Shown in pieces: positions 31,929 through 39,466 of a DNA stretch of 39,466 bases. Numbering within the stretch: position 1 is the first letter of the stretch; each line of letters begins with the position of its first letter. The DNA is from Capillimicrobium sp035565675. Its GTDB lineage: Bacteria; Actinomycetota; Thermoleophilia; Solirubrobacterales; Solirubrobacteraceae. Under the pieces are notes generated by a model. The model worked only from the letters and a program-made list of their open reading frames with translations, was not told the DNA's origin and did not search any database. The DNA is taken from assembly GCA_035565675.1 (NCBI GenBank), contig DATMSA010000039.1:1-39466 (forward strand). The letters run 5' to 3'. The position numbers were made by a program, and so were the translations under genes.

Positions 31929-33457
31929 CGGGCCCCGGCCCACACACCGTCGGGCGCTGGATCCGCGACCGGGCGCGCGCCACGCCCGACCGCGTCGCGA
32001 TCCGCTTCGCCGGCGCCGACACCAGCTACGCAGAGCTGGACGCGCGCTCCGAGCGCCTCGCCGCCGGGCTGCTGCGCGCCGGCCTGCGCCGCGGCGACCG
32101 CGTCGCCACGCTCACCGCCAACCGGCCCGAGCACGTCGAGGCCCTGTTCGCGTGCGCGAAGGCGGGCCTCGCGCTCGTGCCGCTCAACTGGCGCCTGGCG
32201 CCCGACGAGCTCGCGTACGCGATCGCCGACGCGGAGCCCGCGATCGTGCTGGCCGAGGCCGGCCGCGCCGCGACGCTCGACGCGACCGGCGCGCGCGTGC
32301 ACGGCATCGAGCGCGAGGCGCTCGACGCGCTGGCCGCGCCCCCGCCGGGCGCGCCCGCGCCCGTCGCCGACGACGACCCCCTGCTGATCGTCTACACCTC
32401 GGGAACGACCGGCCGGCCCAAGGGCGCGGTGCTCACCCACGCCAACTGCTTCTGGACGAACCTGGCGCTCGAGCGCACCGCGCCGATCGACGCCGGCGAC
32501 GCCGTCCTGGCCGTCCTCCCCCAGTTCCACGTCGGCGGCTGGAACGTGCAGCCGCTGCTGGCGTGGTGGGTCGGCGCGACCGTCGTGCTCGAGCCCGCGT
32601 TCGACGCCGGCCGCGTGCTCGACCTGCTGGAGCGCGAGCGGATCGCCCACATGATGGGCGTCCCCGCCACGTACGCGATGCTGGCCGAGCACGAGCGCTT
32701 CGCCACCGCCGACCTGTCGCACCTGCGACGCGCGATCGTCGGCGGCGCGCCGATGCCCGAGCCGCTGCTGCGCACGTGGGCGGCGCGCGGCGTCGCGATC
32801 GTGCAGGGCTACGGGCTGACCGAGGCGGCCCCGAACGTGCTGTGCGTGCCACCCGAGGACGCCGAGCGCCGCATCGGCTGGGCGGGGCGCCCGTACCCGC
32901 ACGTCCACGTCGCGCTGCGCGACCCGGCGACCGGGCGCCTGCTCGGCGACGGGCCGGGCGCGGGCGAGCTGGTGGTGCGGGGGCCGAGCGTGTTCGCCGG
33001 CTACTGGCGCAACCCGGAGGCGACCGCGGCGGCGTTCGCGGACGGCTGGCTGCTGACCGGCGACGTCGCCGAGCGCGACGCCGACGGCTTCTACGCGCTG
33101 CGCGGACGGCTGAAGGAGCTGTTCATCTCGGGCGGCGAGAACGTGTACCCGGCCGAGGTCGAGCGCGTGCTCGCCGAGCACGACGCGATCGCCGAGGCGG
33201 CGGTGGTGGGGGTCCCCGACCCGCGCTGGGGCGAGGTCGGGGCGGCGTTCGTCGTCGCCGCGGCGGGCCGCGACGTCGACGCGCGCGAGCTGCTGGCGTT
33301 CGCGGCCGAGCGGCTGGCGCGCTATAAGGTCCCGCGAGCCGTCCGCGTCGTCGCCGACCTGCCGCGCACCTCGCTGGGCAAGGTGCGCCGCGAGGCGCTG
33401 CGCGACGCCGCGGCGGCCGCGGTGGAGGTCACGATCGAGGAGCCGCGGGCGGGCTAG
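31925..33457 (+). CDS. Long/medium-chain-type acyl-CoA synthetase (AMP-forming)
   Basis: A full-length 510-residue ANL ligase. The P-loop is VYTSGTTGRPKGAVLTH. The adenylate-binding motif is QGYGLTEAAP. WLLTGDVAERDADGFY and the hinge RLKELFISGGENVYPAEVE follow. The catalytic lysine is in RTSLGKVRRE near the C-terminus. It activates a carboxylic acid, perhaps that released by the hydrolases upstream. It overlaps the preceding gene by 4 bases (ATGA). Its stop TAG shares the palindrome CTAG (33454-33457) with the rpmE stop on the other strand. The acid specificity (fatty, hydroxy or aromatic) is not readable with certainty. Confidence 0.92.
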   Translation: MTGPGPHTVGRWIRDRARATPDRVAIRFAGADTSYAELDARSERLAAGLLRAGLRRGDRVATLTANRPEHVEALFACAKAGLALVPLNWRLAPDELAYAIADAEPAIVLAEAGRAATLDATGARVHGIEREALDALAAPPPGAPAPVADDDPLLIVYTSGTTGRPKGAVLTHANCFWTNLALERTAPIDAGDAVLAVLPQFHVGGWNVQPLLAWWVGATVVLEPAFDAGRVLDLLERERIAHMMGVPATYAMLAEHERFATADLSHLRRAIVGGAPMPEPLLRTWAARGVAIVQGYGLTEAAPNVLCVPPEDAERRIGWAGRPYPHVHVALRDPATGRLLGDGPGAGELVVRGPSVFAGYWRNPEATAAAFADGWLLTGDVAERDADGFYALRGRLKELFISGGENVYPAEVERVLAEHDAIAEAAVVGVPDPRWGEVGAAFVVAAAGRDVDARELLAFAAERLARYKVPRAVRVVADLPRTSLGKVRREALRDAAAAAVEVTIEEPRAG

Positions 33458-33675
33458 CTGCCGGCCTGCGCCGCGCGACGACGCGCGGCACGCCGGTTGA
33501 AGCGCTCCACCCGGCCGCCGGTGTCGACGAGCTTCTGCCGGCCCGTGTAGAACGGATGGCAGTTCGAGCAGATCTCGACGTGAATCTCGGGCTGCGTCGA
33601 GCGCGTCGTGAACTCGTTGCCGCAGGTGCAGCGCACGTGAGCCTCGACGTACTCGGGGTGGATTCCGGTCTTCAT
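33454..33675 (-). CDS. rpmE: 50S ribosomal protein L31, zinc-binding form
   Basis: A 73-residue ribosomal protein at the central protuberance of the 50S subunit. It is the C+ form with four cysteine ligands: CTC (Cys16, Cys18) and CSNC (Cys37, Cys40), followed by HPFYTGRQKLVDTGGRVERF. Zinc-limited cells often replace it with a C-minus paralogue, which is not present here. It is normally next to prfA; here about 11 kb of catabolic genes separate them. It is convergent with the acyl-CoA synthetase and shares four bases with it. Confidence 0.97.
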   Translation of the reverse strand: MKTGIHPEYVEAHVRCTCGNEFTTRSTQPEIHVEICSNCHPFYTGRQKLVDTGGRVERFNRRAARRRAAQAGS

Positions 33676-33744
33676 CGTGGTTTCCAGTGTAGCGGTGCCC
33701 CATTGCTCCAGATTCAGGGGCGGACGGCCGATACTGGCATCGCC

Positions 33745-34737
33745 ATGGCGGGCGCGCGGCCTCCGTTCCCTGATCCCATCGACGCCCGCTACCGGCGTCA
33801 CGCCAAGCTGATCGGCGTCGCCGTCACGCTGGCCGTCGCCCTGTACGTGGCGGTCTACGCCGCGTGGACCTGGGAGCGCCCCGACCGCACCGCGCTGCTC
33901 GTGCTGGCGGGGACCGGCGCGCTCGCGTCGCTGGCGCTGCTGAACGTCAAGACGCGCACGCCGCCGGCCGGCCGGGGCCGGGCCGTGCTGGCCCTCACGT
34001 GGACCGCGGTCGGGCTGGGGTTCATCACGGCGCTGGTGGCCCTCGACGGCGGCCCCGCCGAGTCGCCGCTGGCCGCGACCTACGTCCTGCCGCTGCTGTT
34101 CGCCACCCTGGCCTTCCCCCCGGTCGCGATACTGATCAGCGGCGTGGCGGTCGTCGCCACGTTCGCGGTCGCGTCGGTGGCCGCCGGCGCGACCGGCGCC
34201 GACACGTTCGCGTACGTGTCCGCGCTGGCCACCGCCGCGGCGCTGTGCTGGGCCCTCTCGCGCGTGCACCACCGCCAGCGCGACGAGTTCGCGCGCCTGT
34301 CGCGCTCGGACCCGCTGACCGGCTGCCTCAACCGCCGCGGCCTCGAGGAGCGCCTGAGCGCCGAGCTGGCGCGCGCGGAGCGCCGCGGCCACCCGGTGAG
34401 CCTCGTGATCCTCGACCTCGACCGGTTCAAGGACGTCAACGACCGGGAGGGCCACGCCGCCGGCGACGCGCGCCTGCGCTGGACCGTCGAGTGCCTGACC
34501 GCCTGCATCCGGCCCAGCGACGCGCTCGGCCGCCTCGGCGGCGACGAGTTCGCGGTCGTCCTGCCGGAGACCGCCGCCGCGCGCGCCGAGGCGGTCGCCG
34601 CGCGCCTGGCCCGCGCGCTCAGCGAGAAGTCGCCGGCGTCGGTGGGCGTCGCGACGTTCCCCGACGACGCCGATGGCGCGGAGCGCCTCCAGGCCCGCGC
34701 CGACGAGCGCCTCTACGCCGCCAAGGCCCGCCGCTGA
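33745..34737 (+). CDS. Membrane-anchored diguanylate cyclase (GGDEF)
   Basis: A 330-residue protein. Residues 20-172 hold about five to six hydrophobic helices with short loops and no known sensor domain. Residues 183-330 form a GGDEF domain starting SRSDPLTGCLNRRGLEERL. The active-site motif is intact (GRLGGDEFAVVLP, 265-269), as are the metal residues in ILDLDRFKDVND. An RxxD inhibitory site (Arg256 to Asp259) lies five residues before GGDEF, so product inhibition by c-di-GMP is likely. There is no EAL domain. It has its own promoter region shared with rpmE. ATG 33745 was chosen because earlier in-frame codons lie antisense to rpmE. Confidence 0.9.
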   Translation: MAGARPPFPDPIDARYRRHAKLIGVAVTLAVALYVAVYAAWTWERPDRTALLVLAGTGALASLALLNVKTRTPPAGRGRAVLALTWTAVGLGFITALVALDGGPAESPLAATYVLPLLFATLAFPPVAILISGVAVVATFAVASVAAGATGADTFAYVSALATAAALCWALSRVHHRQRDEFARLSRSDPLTGCLNRRGLEERLSAELARAERRGHPVSLVILDLDRFKDVNDREGHAAGDARLRWTVECLTACIRPSDALGRLGGDEFAVVLPETAAARAEAVAARLARALSEKSPASVGVATFPDDADGAERLQARADERLYAAKARR

Positions 34738-34738
34738 C

Positions 34739-35476
34739 TCAGGCCGCCGGGCAGGCGACGCTGAGGACGTTGTCGTCCTCGTCCTCCTCGGGCACGCGCC
34801 CGTCGGGGTCGGCCTCGAAGCGCAGCACGTCGCCGGGCGCGCACCGCGGCGCGACGAACGACACCGCGCGCGTCCCGCCCGCGACCAGGCCCGTGACGGT
34901 GACCGGCGGGCGGCGCTCGGCGCCCATCCGCATCGCGACGTCGAACGCGCCGGCGTCGGCACGCCCGTGGTTGCGGATCGCGACCGTGTAGGTCATCAGG
35001 CCGGGCTGGGCGCCGACGGTGGTCGTGAGCGTCTCGGGCGCGAGGTCGGCCAGCGGGGTCAGGCGGCAGGCCTCGCTCGTGCGCCGCTCGCTGTGCACGA
35101 CGCGGCCGCCGCGGTCCTGCCAGCGGAACGTGATCCGCGCCCGGTAGTCGGCGGGCGAGTTGAGGTCGGGCAGCACGAACGTCCGCGGGCCGTAGCGGTA
35201 CAGGCGCACGGCGCGGCGGCGGACGGTGTCCTCGGTGCCGGACACGCGCGACCAGCCGGACTCGCCGACCGGGCGGCTGAACAGCTCGAAGCGCATCGAC
35301 ATCGTCGCGGCGCCGTCGACGTAGTCCATCTCGCCGCTGAACGTGACGCCGGTGACGCGCTTGGCGGTCACCACGCCGCACTCGTCGACCGACACGCGAC
35401 CGTCGGCGGCGTGCGCCGCGGCGGGCGCGGCGGCGAGCGCGATGAGGAGAGCGGCGAGTCGGGCGATGCGGCGCAT
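34739..35476 (-). CDS. Secreted protein with CARDB-like domain
   Basis: A 245-residue exported protein. Residues 1-24 form a Sec signal peptide (RRIARLAALLIALAAAPAAA). The middle (25-145) is beta-rich with no family I recognise. Residues 146-242 resemble a CARDB (cell adhesion related) Ig-like fold: LADLAPETL, the YTVAIRNHGRADAGAFDVAM stretch and an acidic EEDEDDN calcium-site-like loop before the last strand. Such domains occur in extracellular adhesins and carbohydrate-related proteins. It is convergent with the GGDEF gene (1-base gap) and lies downstream of a strong terminator, so it has its own promoter. Function unknown. Confidence 0.8.
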   Translation of the reverse strand: MRRIARLAALLIALAAAPAAAHAADGRVSVDECGVVTAKRVTGVTFSGEMDYVDGAATMSMRFELFSRPVGESGWSRVSGTEDTVRRRAVRLYRYGPRTFVLPDLNSPADYRARITFRWQDRGGRVVHSERRTSEACRLTPLADLAPETLTTTVGAQPGLMTYTVAIRNHGRADAGAFDVAMRMGAERRPPVTVTGLVAGGTRAVSFVAPRCAPGDVLRFEADPDGRVPEEDEDDNVLSVACPAA

Positions 35477-35494
35477 TGCCCATCCCTCAACAGG

Positions 35495-35530
35495 CGAGGG
35501 CCGGAAAGGTTGCGTCCTTTCCGGCCCTCG
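35495..35530 (-). terminator. Strong terminator of the etf/fixC operon
   Basis: A perfect 15-bp stem (35495-35509 with 35516-35530) closes a 6-base loop, 26 bases past the stop of the ETF-quinone oxidoreductase gene. It separates that operon from the CARDB gene on the same strand. The 3' flank (CTGTTGAGG on the minus strand) is only slightly T-rich. Confidence 0.75.
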
Positions 35531-35556
35531 AAGCGTCGCGCGCTGTGTGCGCTACG

Positions 35557-37287
35557 TCACGTGATCTGGTACAGCGGCCCGTCGCCGCCCTCGGGCGGGG
35601 TCAGCCGCCCGCCCTTGGCCGTGATCGCGCCGCACTGCACGCAGTTCGTGTAGTTGACGATCACGTCGACGTTGCCGTGCTCCGGCGCGTCCTCGGGGAT
35701 CTCGTAGACGCCGGCCGGGCACATCCAGCGCCACGTCTCGGCCACCTCGCGCGGCACGTTCTGGCGCACCCGGATGTGGTTGGGCGCGTCGTCGCGGGTC
35801 GCGTTGCCGGTGATGAACACCGACGACAGCTTGTCGAAGGTGTACTTCCCGTCGGGCTTCGGATAGCCCTTCGCGGTGCTGCCGATAAACATCGGCTTGG
35901 CGTCGTTGCGGTGCCACTCCTTGCGGCCGGGCAGCTTGCCCTTCGTGGCGATCTGCAGGTTCACGCCGGGCCCGCCGCGCAGGAAGCCCTTCTGGAACGG
36001 CTGGCGGGTGTTGCGCACCTGCCACAGCTCCTTGCCGATCGACGACTCCTCGACCGCGTCCTCGTAGGCCGACAGGTCGGTGGAGCCGCGCTTGAGCGCC
36101 GCGTAGATCGCCTCGCCGGCGAGGATGCCGGACTTGATGCAGTGGTGCACGCCCTTCAGCGCGACCGTGTCGACCATGCCCGCGGAGTCGCCGACGAGCA
36201 GCGCCCCGGGCATCGTCAGCTTCGGCATCGACCAGTAGCCGCCGCCGGGCAGCGCCTTGGCGCCCCAGGCGATGCGCTCGCCGCCCTCGAGGATCTTGCG
36301 CACGAGCGGGTGCTGCTTGAACTGCTGCAGCAGGTCGTGGGCCGACGTCGTCGCGTCGGCGTACTCGAGGTCGACGACGAAGCCGATCGAGACGAGGTCC
36401 TCGCCCTTGGCGTTCTTCATCGGGTAGATCCACGTGCCGCCGATCTGCCCGTACTTGGCGCTGATCCTCAGCGGCCACGGCCCGATCGTGTGGATGAGGC
36501 GGTCCAGCGGCTTGGGGACCTTCCAGACCTCCTTGACGCCGAGCTCCCACACCTGCGGCTCGCGGCCCTCGGCGAGGTCGAACTCGCGGATCGCGGCGCC
36601 GGTGAGCGTGCCCCAGCAGCCCTCGGCCAGGACCGTGTGCTGGGCCGTGACGTCGGTGCCGGGCTCGAAGTTGCCCAGCGGCTCGCCGTCCTTGCCGCGT
36701 CCCTTGTCGCCGGTGCGCACGCCGCGCACGACGCCGTCCTCGACGAGGAGCTGCGTCGCCGAGGTCTCGGTGAGGACGTACGCGCCGCCCTCCTCGGCGA
36801 GCTGCTGCTGCCAGCGCGCCAGCGCCGAGACCGAGATGACCTCGTTGCCGTGGTTCTTGAACGGGGGCGGCGTGGGGATCCGCAGGGCGACCTTGCCGGT
36901 GGGCGTCATGTAGACGGCCTCCTTGGTCACCTCGCCGAACGCCCAGCCGGCCTCGCGCCACTGCTCGCGCGTGTACTCCGGGTAGAGCTCCTGCAGCGGC
37001 CCGGGGCGCACGACGGCCCCGGACAGGTTGTGGCCGCCGCACACCTTCGCCTTCTCGATGACGGCGACCGGGACCTCGCCGAGGCGCTCGAGCGTCTCCG
37101 GGTCGTCGGCCAGGAGCTGCAGGAGGCGGTTGGCCGTGGCCAGGCCGGCGGTGCCGCCGCCGACGATCGCCACGCCCACCTCGATGCGCTCGTCCTCAGG
37201 GTCGAGCTGCCGCTTGATGAACTCGTTGGGCGAGTCGACCGGGGGCGGGTAGGCCCCCGGCGCGACGGCACCGTTGCGACCGGCCAC
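35557..37287 (-). CDS. ETF:quinone oxidoreductase-like flavoprotein (FixC family)
   Basis: A 576-residue flavoprotein that should pass electrons from reduced ETF to the membrane quinone (menaquinone in most actinobacteria). The FAD-binding motif is VAIVGGGTAGLATANRL (near 40-56), and a second FAD contact is LLVGDSAGMVD. Residues 500-576 are the ferredoxin-like Fe-S domain: MCPAGVYEI, then TNCVQCGAITAKGG, then EGGDGPLYQIT. Standard ETF-QO has CxxCxxC in the middle segment; here the third cysteine is isoleucine, leaving three cysteines. The GTG start follows GGGGAGCTG, 5 bp after etfA. It likely serves beta-oxidation acyl-CoA dehydrogenases encoded elsewhere. Confidence 0.92.
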   Translation of the reverse strand: MAGRNGAVAPGAYPPPVDSPNEFIKRQLDPEDERIEVGVAIVGGGTAGLATANRLLQLLADDPETLERLGEVPVAVIEKAKVCGGHNLSGAVVRPGPLQELYPEYTREQWREAGWAFGEVTKEAVYMTPTGKVALRIPTPPPFKNHGNEVISVSALARWQQQLAEEGGAYVLTETSATQLLVEDGVVRGVRTGDKGRGKDGEPLGNFEPGTDVTAQHTVLAEGCWGTLTGAAIREFDLAEGREPQVWELGVKEVWKVPKPLDRLIHTIGPWPLRISAKYGQIGGTWIYPMKNAKGEDLVSIGFVVDLEYADATTSAHDLLQQFKQHPLVRKILEGGERIAWGAKALPGGGYWSMPKLTMPGALLVGDSAGMVDTVALKGVHHCIKSGILAGEAIYAALKRGSTDLSAYEDAVEESSIGKELWQVRNTRQPFQKGFLRGGPGVNLQIATKGKLPGRKEWHRNDAKPMFIGSTAKGYPKPDGKYTFDKLSSVFITGNATRDDAPNHIRVRQNVPREVAETWRWMCPAGVYEIPEDAPEHGNVDVIVNYTNCVQCGAITAKGGRLTPPEGGDGPLYQIT

Positions 37288-37292
37288 GGCGA

Positions 37293-38270
37293 TCAGCTCC
37301 CCTTCTTGGCCTTCACGGCCTCGATCAGCTTGGGGACGATCTTGTTGAGGTCGCCGACGATCCCGAGGTCGGCGAACTCGAAGATCGGGGCGTTGGCGTC
37401 CTTGTTGATCGCCACGATGTTCTCCGAGGACTGCATGCCGACCTTGTGCTGGATGGCGCCGGAGATGCCGGCCGCCAGGTACAGCTTCGGCGCGACCGTC
37501 TTGCCGGTCTGCCCGATCTGGGCGGCGTACGGGTACCAGCCGGCGTCGACCACCGCGCGAGTGGCGGCGACGGCGCTGTTGCCGCCGAACGCGTCGGCCA
37601 GCTCCTGGAGCTGCTCGAAGCCCTCGGCCTTGCCGAGGCCGCGGCCGCCGGCGACGAGGATGTCGGCGCCCTCGATGTCCACGTCGGCGCCGCGCTGCTC
37701 GCCGCGCTTGACGAGCTTGGCCTTCGTCGACCAGGGCGACAGCTCGACGGCGACGGTCTCGACGGGCGCGCTGGCGCCGGTCGAGGCGGGCACCTCGAAC
37801 GCGTTCAGGCGGCCGATGATGATGCCGACGCCCTTGTAGCGGGACTCGGAGATCGCCGAGTCGCCGAGGATCGGGCGCTCGGCCACGAGCCTGCCGTCCT
37901 GGACGGTGACGTTGGTGACCTCCATCGTCACGCCGGCGCCGAGGCGGGCGGCGAGGCCGGCGCCGATCTCGAAGCCGAGGAGGCCGCCGCCGAACAGGGC
38001 GTAGTCGTGCCCGTTGTCGGTCATGACCTTGGCCATCGCGTCGACGACCGGCTGCGCCAGGCCCTCCGGCGCCTCGACCTTGAAGACCTTGGCGGCGCCG
38101 TAGCCGCCGAGCTGGGCGGCCAGGTCGTCGGCGATGCCCTCGCCGACCACGATCGCGTGCGCCTCGGTGCCGAGCTCACCGGCCAGCTTGGCGGCCTCGG
38201 CGACGGCGCCGAGCGAGTTCTTGTTGAAGGCGCCCTCGTAGTGGAGCGCGTAGACGAGGATCCCCGCCAT
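37293..38270 (-). CDS. etfA: Electron transfer flavoprotein alpha subunit
   Basis: A 325-residue ETF alpha (FixB) subunit that binds the redox-active FAD. The C-terminal FAD domain is conserved: RGLGKAEGFEQLQELADAFG, the IGQTGKTVAPKLYLAAGISG stretch, then QHKVGMQSSENIVAINKD and FEFADLGIVGDL. The N-terminal domain has the typical ALHYEGAFNKNSLGAVAEA start. Together with EtfB it collects electrons from acyl-CoA and related dehydrogenases and gives them to the FixC-like protein encoded next. It lies almost back to back with etfB. Confidence 0.97.
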   Translation of the reverse strand: MAGILVYALHYEGAFNKNSLGAVAEAAKLAGELGTEAHAIVVGEGIADDLAAQLGGYGAAKVFKVEAPEGLAQPVVDAMAKVMTDNGHDYALFGGGLLGFEIGAGLAARLGAGVTMEVTNVTVQDGRLVAERPILGDSAISESRYKGVGIIIGRLNAFEVPASTGASAPVETVAVELSPWSTKAKLVKRGEQRGADVDIEGADILVAGGRGLGKAEGFEQLQELADAFGGNSAVAATRAVVDAGWYPYAAQIGQTGKTVAPKLYLAAGISGAIQHKVGMQSSENIVAINKDANAPIFEFADLGIVGDLNKIVPKLIEAVKAKKGS

Positions 38271-38271
38271 C

Positions 38272-39063
38272 TCAGATCAGCTTCCTCTCGTCGAGCCAGG
38301 CGATGATCTTCTCGACCGTCTCGCCGGTGTCTTCGTCCTCGATGATCGTGCCCGCGGCCTTGGCCGGCGGGGCCTTGAAGTTGCCGCACTCGACCTGCGA
38401 GCCGGCCGCGCCGACCTTGCCGGCGTCGATCCCGGCGTCCGCGGTGCTGAGCGTGTCCAGCGGCTTCTTCTTGGCGCCCATGATCGCCTTCAGCGACGGG
38501 TAGCGCGGCTCGTTGATCGCGTCGCCGACCGAGATGACGGCGGGCAGCTCGACCTCGACGGTGTCGTAGCCGTACTCGGCCTGGCGCTCGCAGCGCAGCG
38601 CGCCGCCGGCCACGTCGATCTTGATGACCTGGGTCAGCGAGGGGGCCTGCAGGTGGTCGGCGACGACCGCGCCGATCGTGTAGCACTCGCCGTCGTCGGA
38701 CTGCTGGCCGAGCAGGACCAGGTCCGGGTTCTCGCGCTTCAGCGTCTGCGCGAGCGCGTAGCCCGTGGCGGCGACGTCGGAGCCGGCCAGCGCCTCGTCG
38801 GTCAGGTGGACCGAGCGATCGGCGCCCAGCGACACGGCCTTGTGCAGCGCGCGCACGGCCGACTCGGGGCCCATCGTGATCGCGACGATCTCGTCGACCT
38901 GGAGCTCGCCCCCCTCCTTGAGCTGCATCGCCGCCTCGATGGCGTGCGTGTCGTAGGGGTTGAGGTTCTTCTCGCCGCTGCGGTCGAGGCGCCCCGTCGC
39001 GGGATCGATGCGCTTGGTCACCGCGGCGTCAGGCACCTCCTTCACCAGGACGCAAATCTTCAC
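38272..39063 (-). CDS. etfB: Electron transfer flavoprotein beta subunit
   Basis: A 263-residue ETF beta (FixA) subunit. It has KICVLVKEVPDAAVTKRID at the start, NPYDTHAIEAAMQL, TMGPESAVRALHKAVSLGAD, LLGQQSDDGECYTIGAVVAD and the signature NEPRYPSLKAIMGAKKKP. The GTG start at 39061-39063 follows GAGGAGG. It is the first gene of etfB-etfA-fixC. The upstream 95 bp hold a palindromic operator candidate and a TACCAT -10-like box, so the operon is probably regulated by a fatty-acid-type regulator (inference). Confidence 0.97.
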   Translation of the reverse strand: MKICVLVKEVPDAAVTKRIDPATGRLDRSGEKNLNPYDTHAIEAAMQLKEGGELQVDEIVAITMGPESAVRALHKAVSLGADRSVHLTDEALAGSDVAATGYALAQTLKRENPDLVLLGQQSDDGECYTIGAVVADHLQAPSLTQVIKIDVAGGALRCERQAEYGYDTVEVELPAVISVGDAINEPRYPSLKAIMGAKKKPLDTLSTADAGIDAGKVGAAGSQVECGNFKAPPAKAAGTIIEDEDTGETVEKIIAWLDERKLI

Positions 39064-39095
39064 TTTCAGGCCTCCTCAGGCGAACGGACGACGGG

Positions 39096-39126
39096 ATGGT
39101 ACCCCGTTCGTTGACTGGCGAGTCAA
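39096..39126 (-). promoter_or_regulatory. Candidate etf promoter with palindromic operator TTGACT-N4-AGTCAA
   Basis: TTGACT (39111-39116) and AGTCAA (39121-39126) are perfect 6-bp inverted arms. On the minus strand the left arm also reads as a -35 (TTGACT), with TACCAT (39096-39101) as -10 after 19 bp and the etfB start 33 bp further. A repressor on the palindrome would block the promoter. The size and symmetry suit a TetR or GntR regulator of acyl-CoA metabolism. Confidence 0.55.
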
Positions 39127-39158
39127 TCAACGGACGCCGCCCGCGCCCGTGAGGTGCG

Positions 39159-39466
39159 TCACTCGCGCACGGCGCCGCGGATGAAGTCGACGATCGTCTG
39201 GGTCGGCGCGCCCGGCGTGAACACCTCCGCCACCCCCAGCTTCTTGAGCTCCGGGATGTCGTCGGACGGGATCGTCCCGCCCACCGTCACCACCACGTCG
39301 TCGACCCCCTGCTCGCGCAACAGCTCCACCACCCGCGGCACCAGCGTCATGTGCGCCCCCGACAGGATCGACAGCCCGACCGCGTCGGCGTCCTCCTGGA
39401 TCACCGTCTCCACGATCTGCTCCGGCGTCTGATGCAGACCCGTGTAGATCACCTCCATCCCCGCAT
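39159..39466 (-). CDS. Methylmalonyl-CoA mutase B12-binding subunit, C-terminal part (partial)
   Basis: The visible 102 residues form the C-terminal part of the cobalamin-binding Rossmann domain of a methylmalonyl-CoA (or related acyl-CoA) mutase, and the gene continues past the right edge. Seen are EVIYTGLHQTPEQIVETVIQ, AVGLSILSGAHMTLVPRVVE, VVTVGGTIPSDDIPELKKLG and AEVFTPGAPTQTIVDFIR, which match the family closely. The DxHxxG cobalamin motif should lie just outside the window. Whether it is a separate small subunit or the end of a fused MutB cannot be told here. It lies 95 bp upstream of etfB on the same strand. Confidence 0.9.
   Translation of the reverse strand, partial: AGMEVIYTGLHQTPEQIVETVIQEDADAVGLSILSGAHMTLVPRVVELLREQGVDDVVVTVGGTIPSDDIPELKKLGVAEVFTPGAPTQTIVDFIRGAVRE

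Noticed and set aside
33556..33744. Upstream extension of the GGDEF protein by 63 codons
   Set aside because: It runs antisense through rpmE and has no ribosome binding site or domain; ATG 33745 starts just before the membrane region.

Overview
The window is a chromosomal segment of a very GC-rich bacterium. Almost every gene is on the minus strand, genes are tightly packed, 1-11 base overlaps (ATGA, GTGA, TTGA) are common, and GTG/TTG starts are frequent. The block prfA-prmC-tsaC-glyA-(wecA/tagO-like)-atp is the order usual in Actinomycetota. Its combination with a FixC/ETF system, a methylmalonyl-CoA mutase small subunit and many acyl-CoA genes suggests a Thermoleophilia/Solirubrobacterales-type actinobacterium; that placement is inference. 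I see no rRNA, tRNA, CRISPR, insertion sequence or prophage.

Layout. (1) 1-1417: start of an acyl-CoA synthetase and an AraC regulator. (2) 1477-8348: a six-gene minus-strand cluster, read from right to left: a MetE-C-like zinc methyl/alkyltransferase, the two core subunits of a phenylphosphate-synthase-like split dikinase, a biotin carrier protein, a pyruvate-type carboxyltransferase without a biotin carboxylase, and a HAD phosphatase. This is the best candidate for an undescribed pathway. (3) 8581-15903: complete F1Fo ATP synthase operon (atpZ, atpI-like, B, E, F, H, A, G, D, C), with a candidate promoter carrying an 11-bp tandem repeat and a strong terminator. (4) 16071-17447: phosphoesterase, cupin and two small ORFs with good ribosome binding sites. 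(5) 17485-22488: envelope sugar-phosphate transferase, glyA, tsaC, prmC, prfA.

(6) 22642-33457 lies between prfA and rpmE, which are neighbours in most actinobacteria, and looks like an inserted catabolic island. The minus-strand half has a secreted serine hydrolase, a branched-chain-amino-acid-type ABC importer (binding protein, fused LivH-LivM-LivG, LivF) and a 3-hydroxybutyrate dehydrogenase. The divergent plus-strand half has an alpha/beta hydrolase, a TetR regulator, a second hydrolase and an acyl-CoA synthetase. A 17-bp palindrome lies between the two halves. Together these suggest hydrolysis of an extracellular ester or polyester, import of the hydroxyacid, then activation or oxidation. 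(7) 33454-35476: rpmE, a membrane GGDEF protein and a secreted CARDB protein. (8) 35557-39466: an ETF-quinone oxidoreductase-like protein lacking one Fe-S cysteine, etfA, etfB with a palindromic operator candidate, and the C-terminal part of a B12-binding mutase subunit. Regions 2, 6 and 8 together suggest a metabolism centred on acyl-CoA, organic-acid and possibly aromatic substrates.
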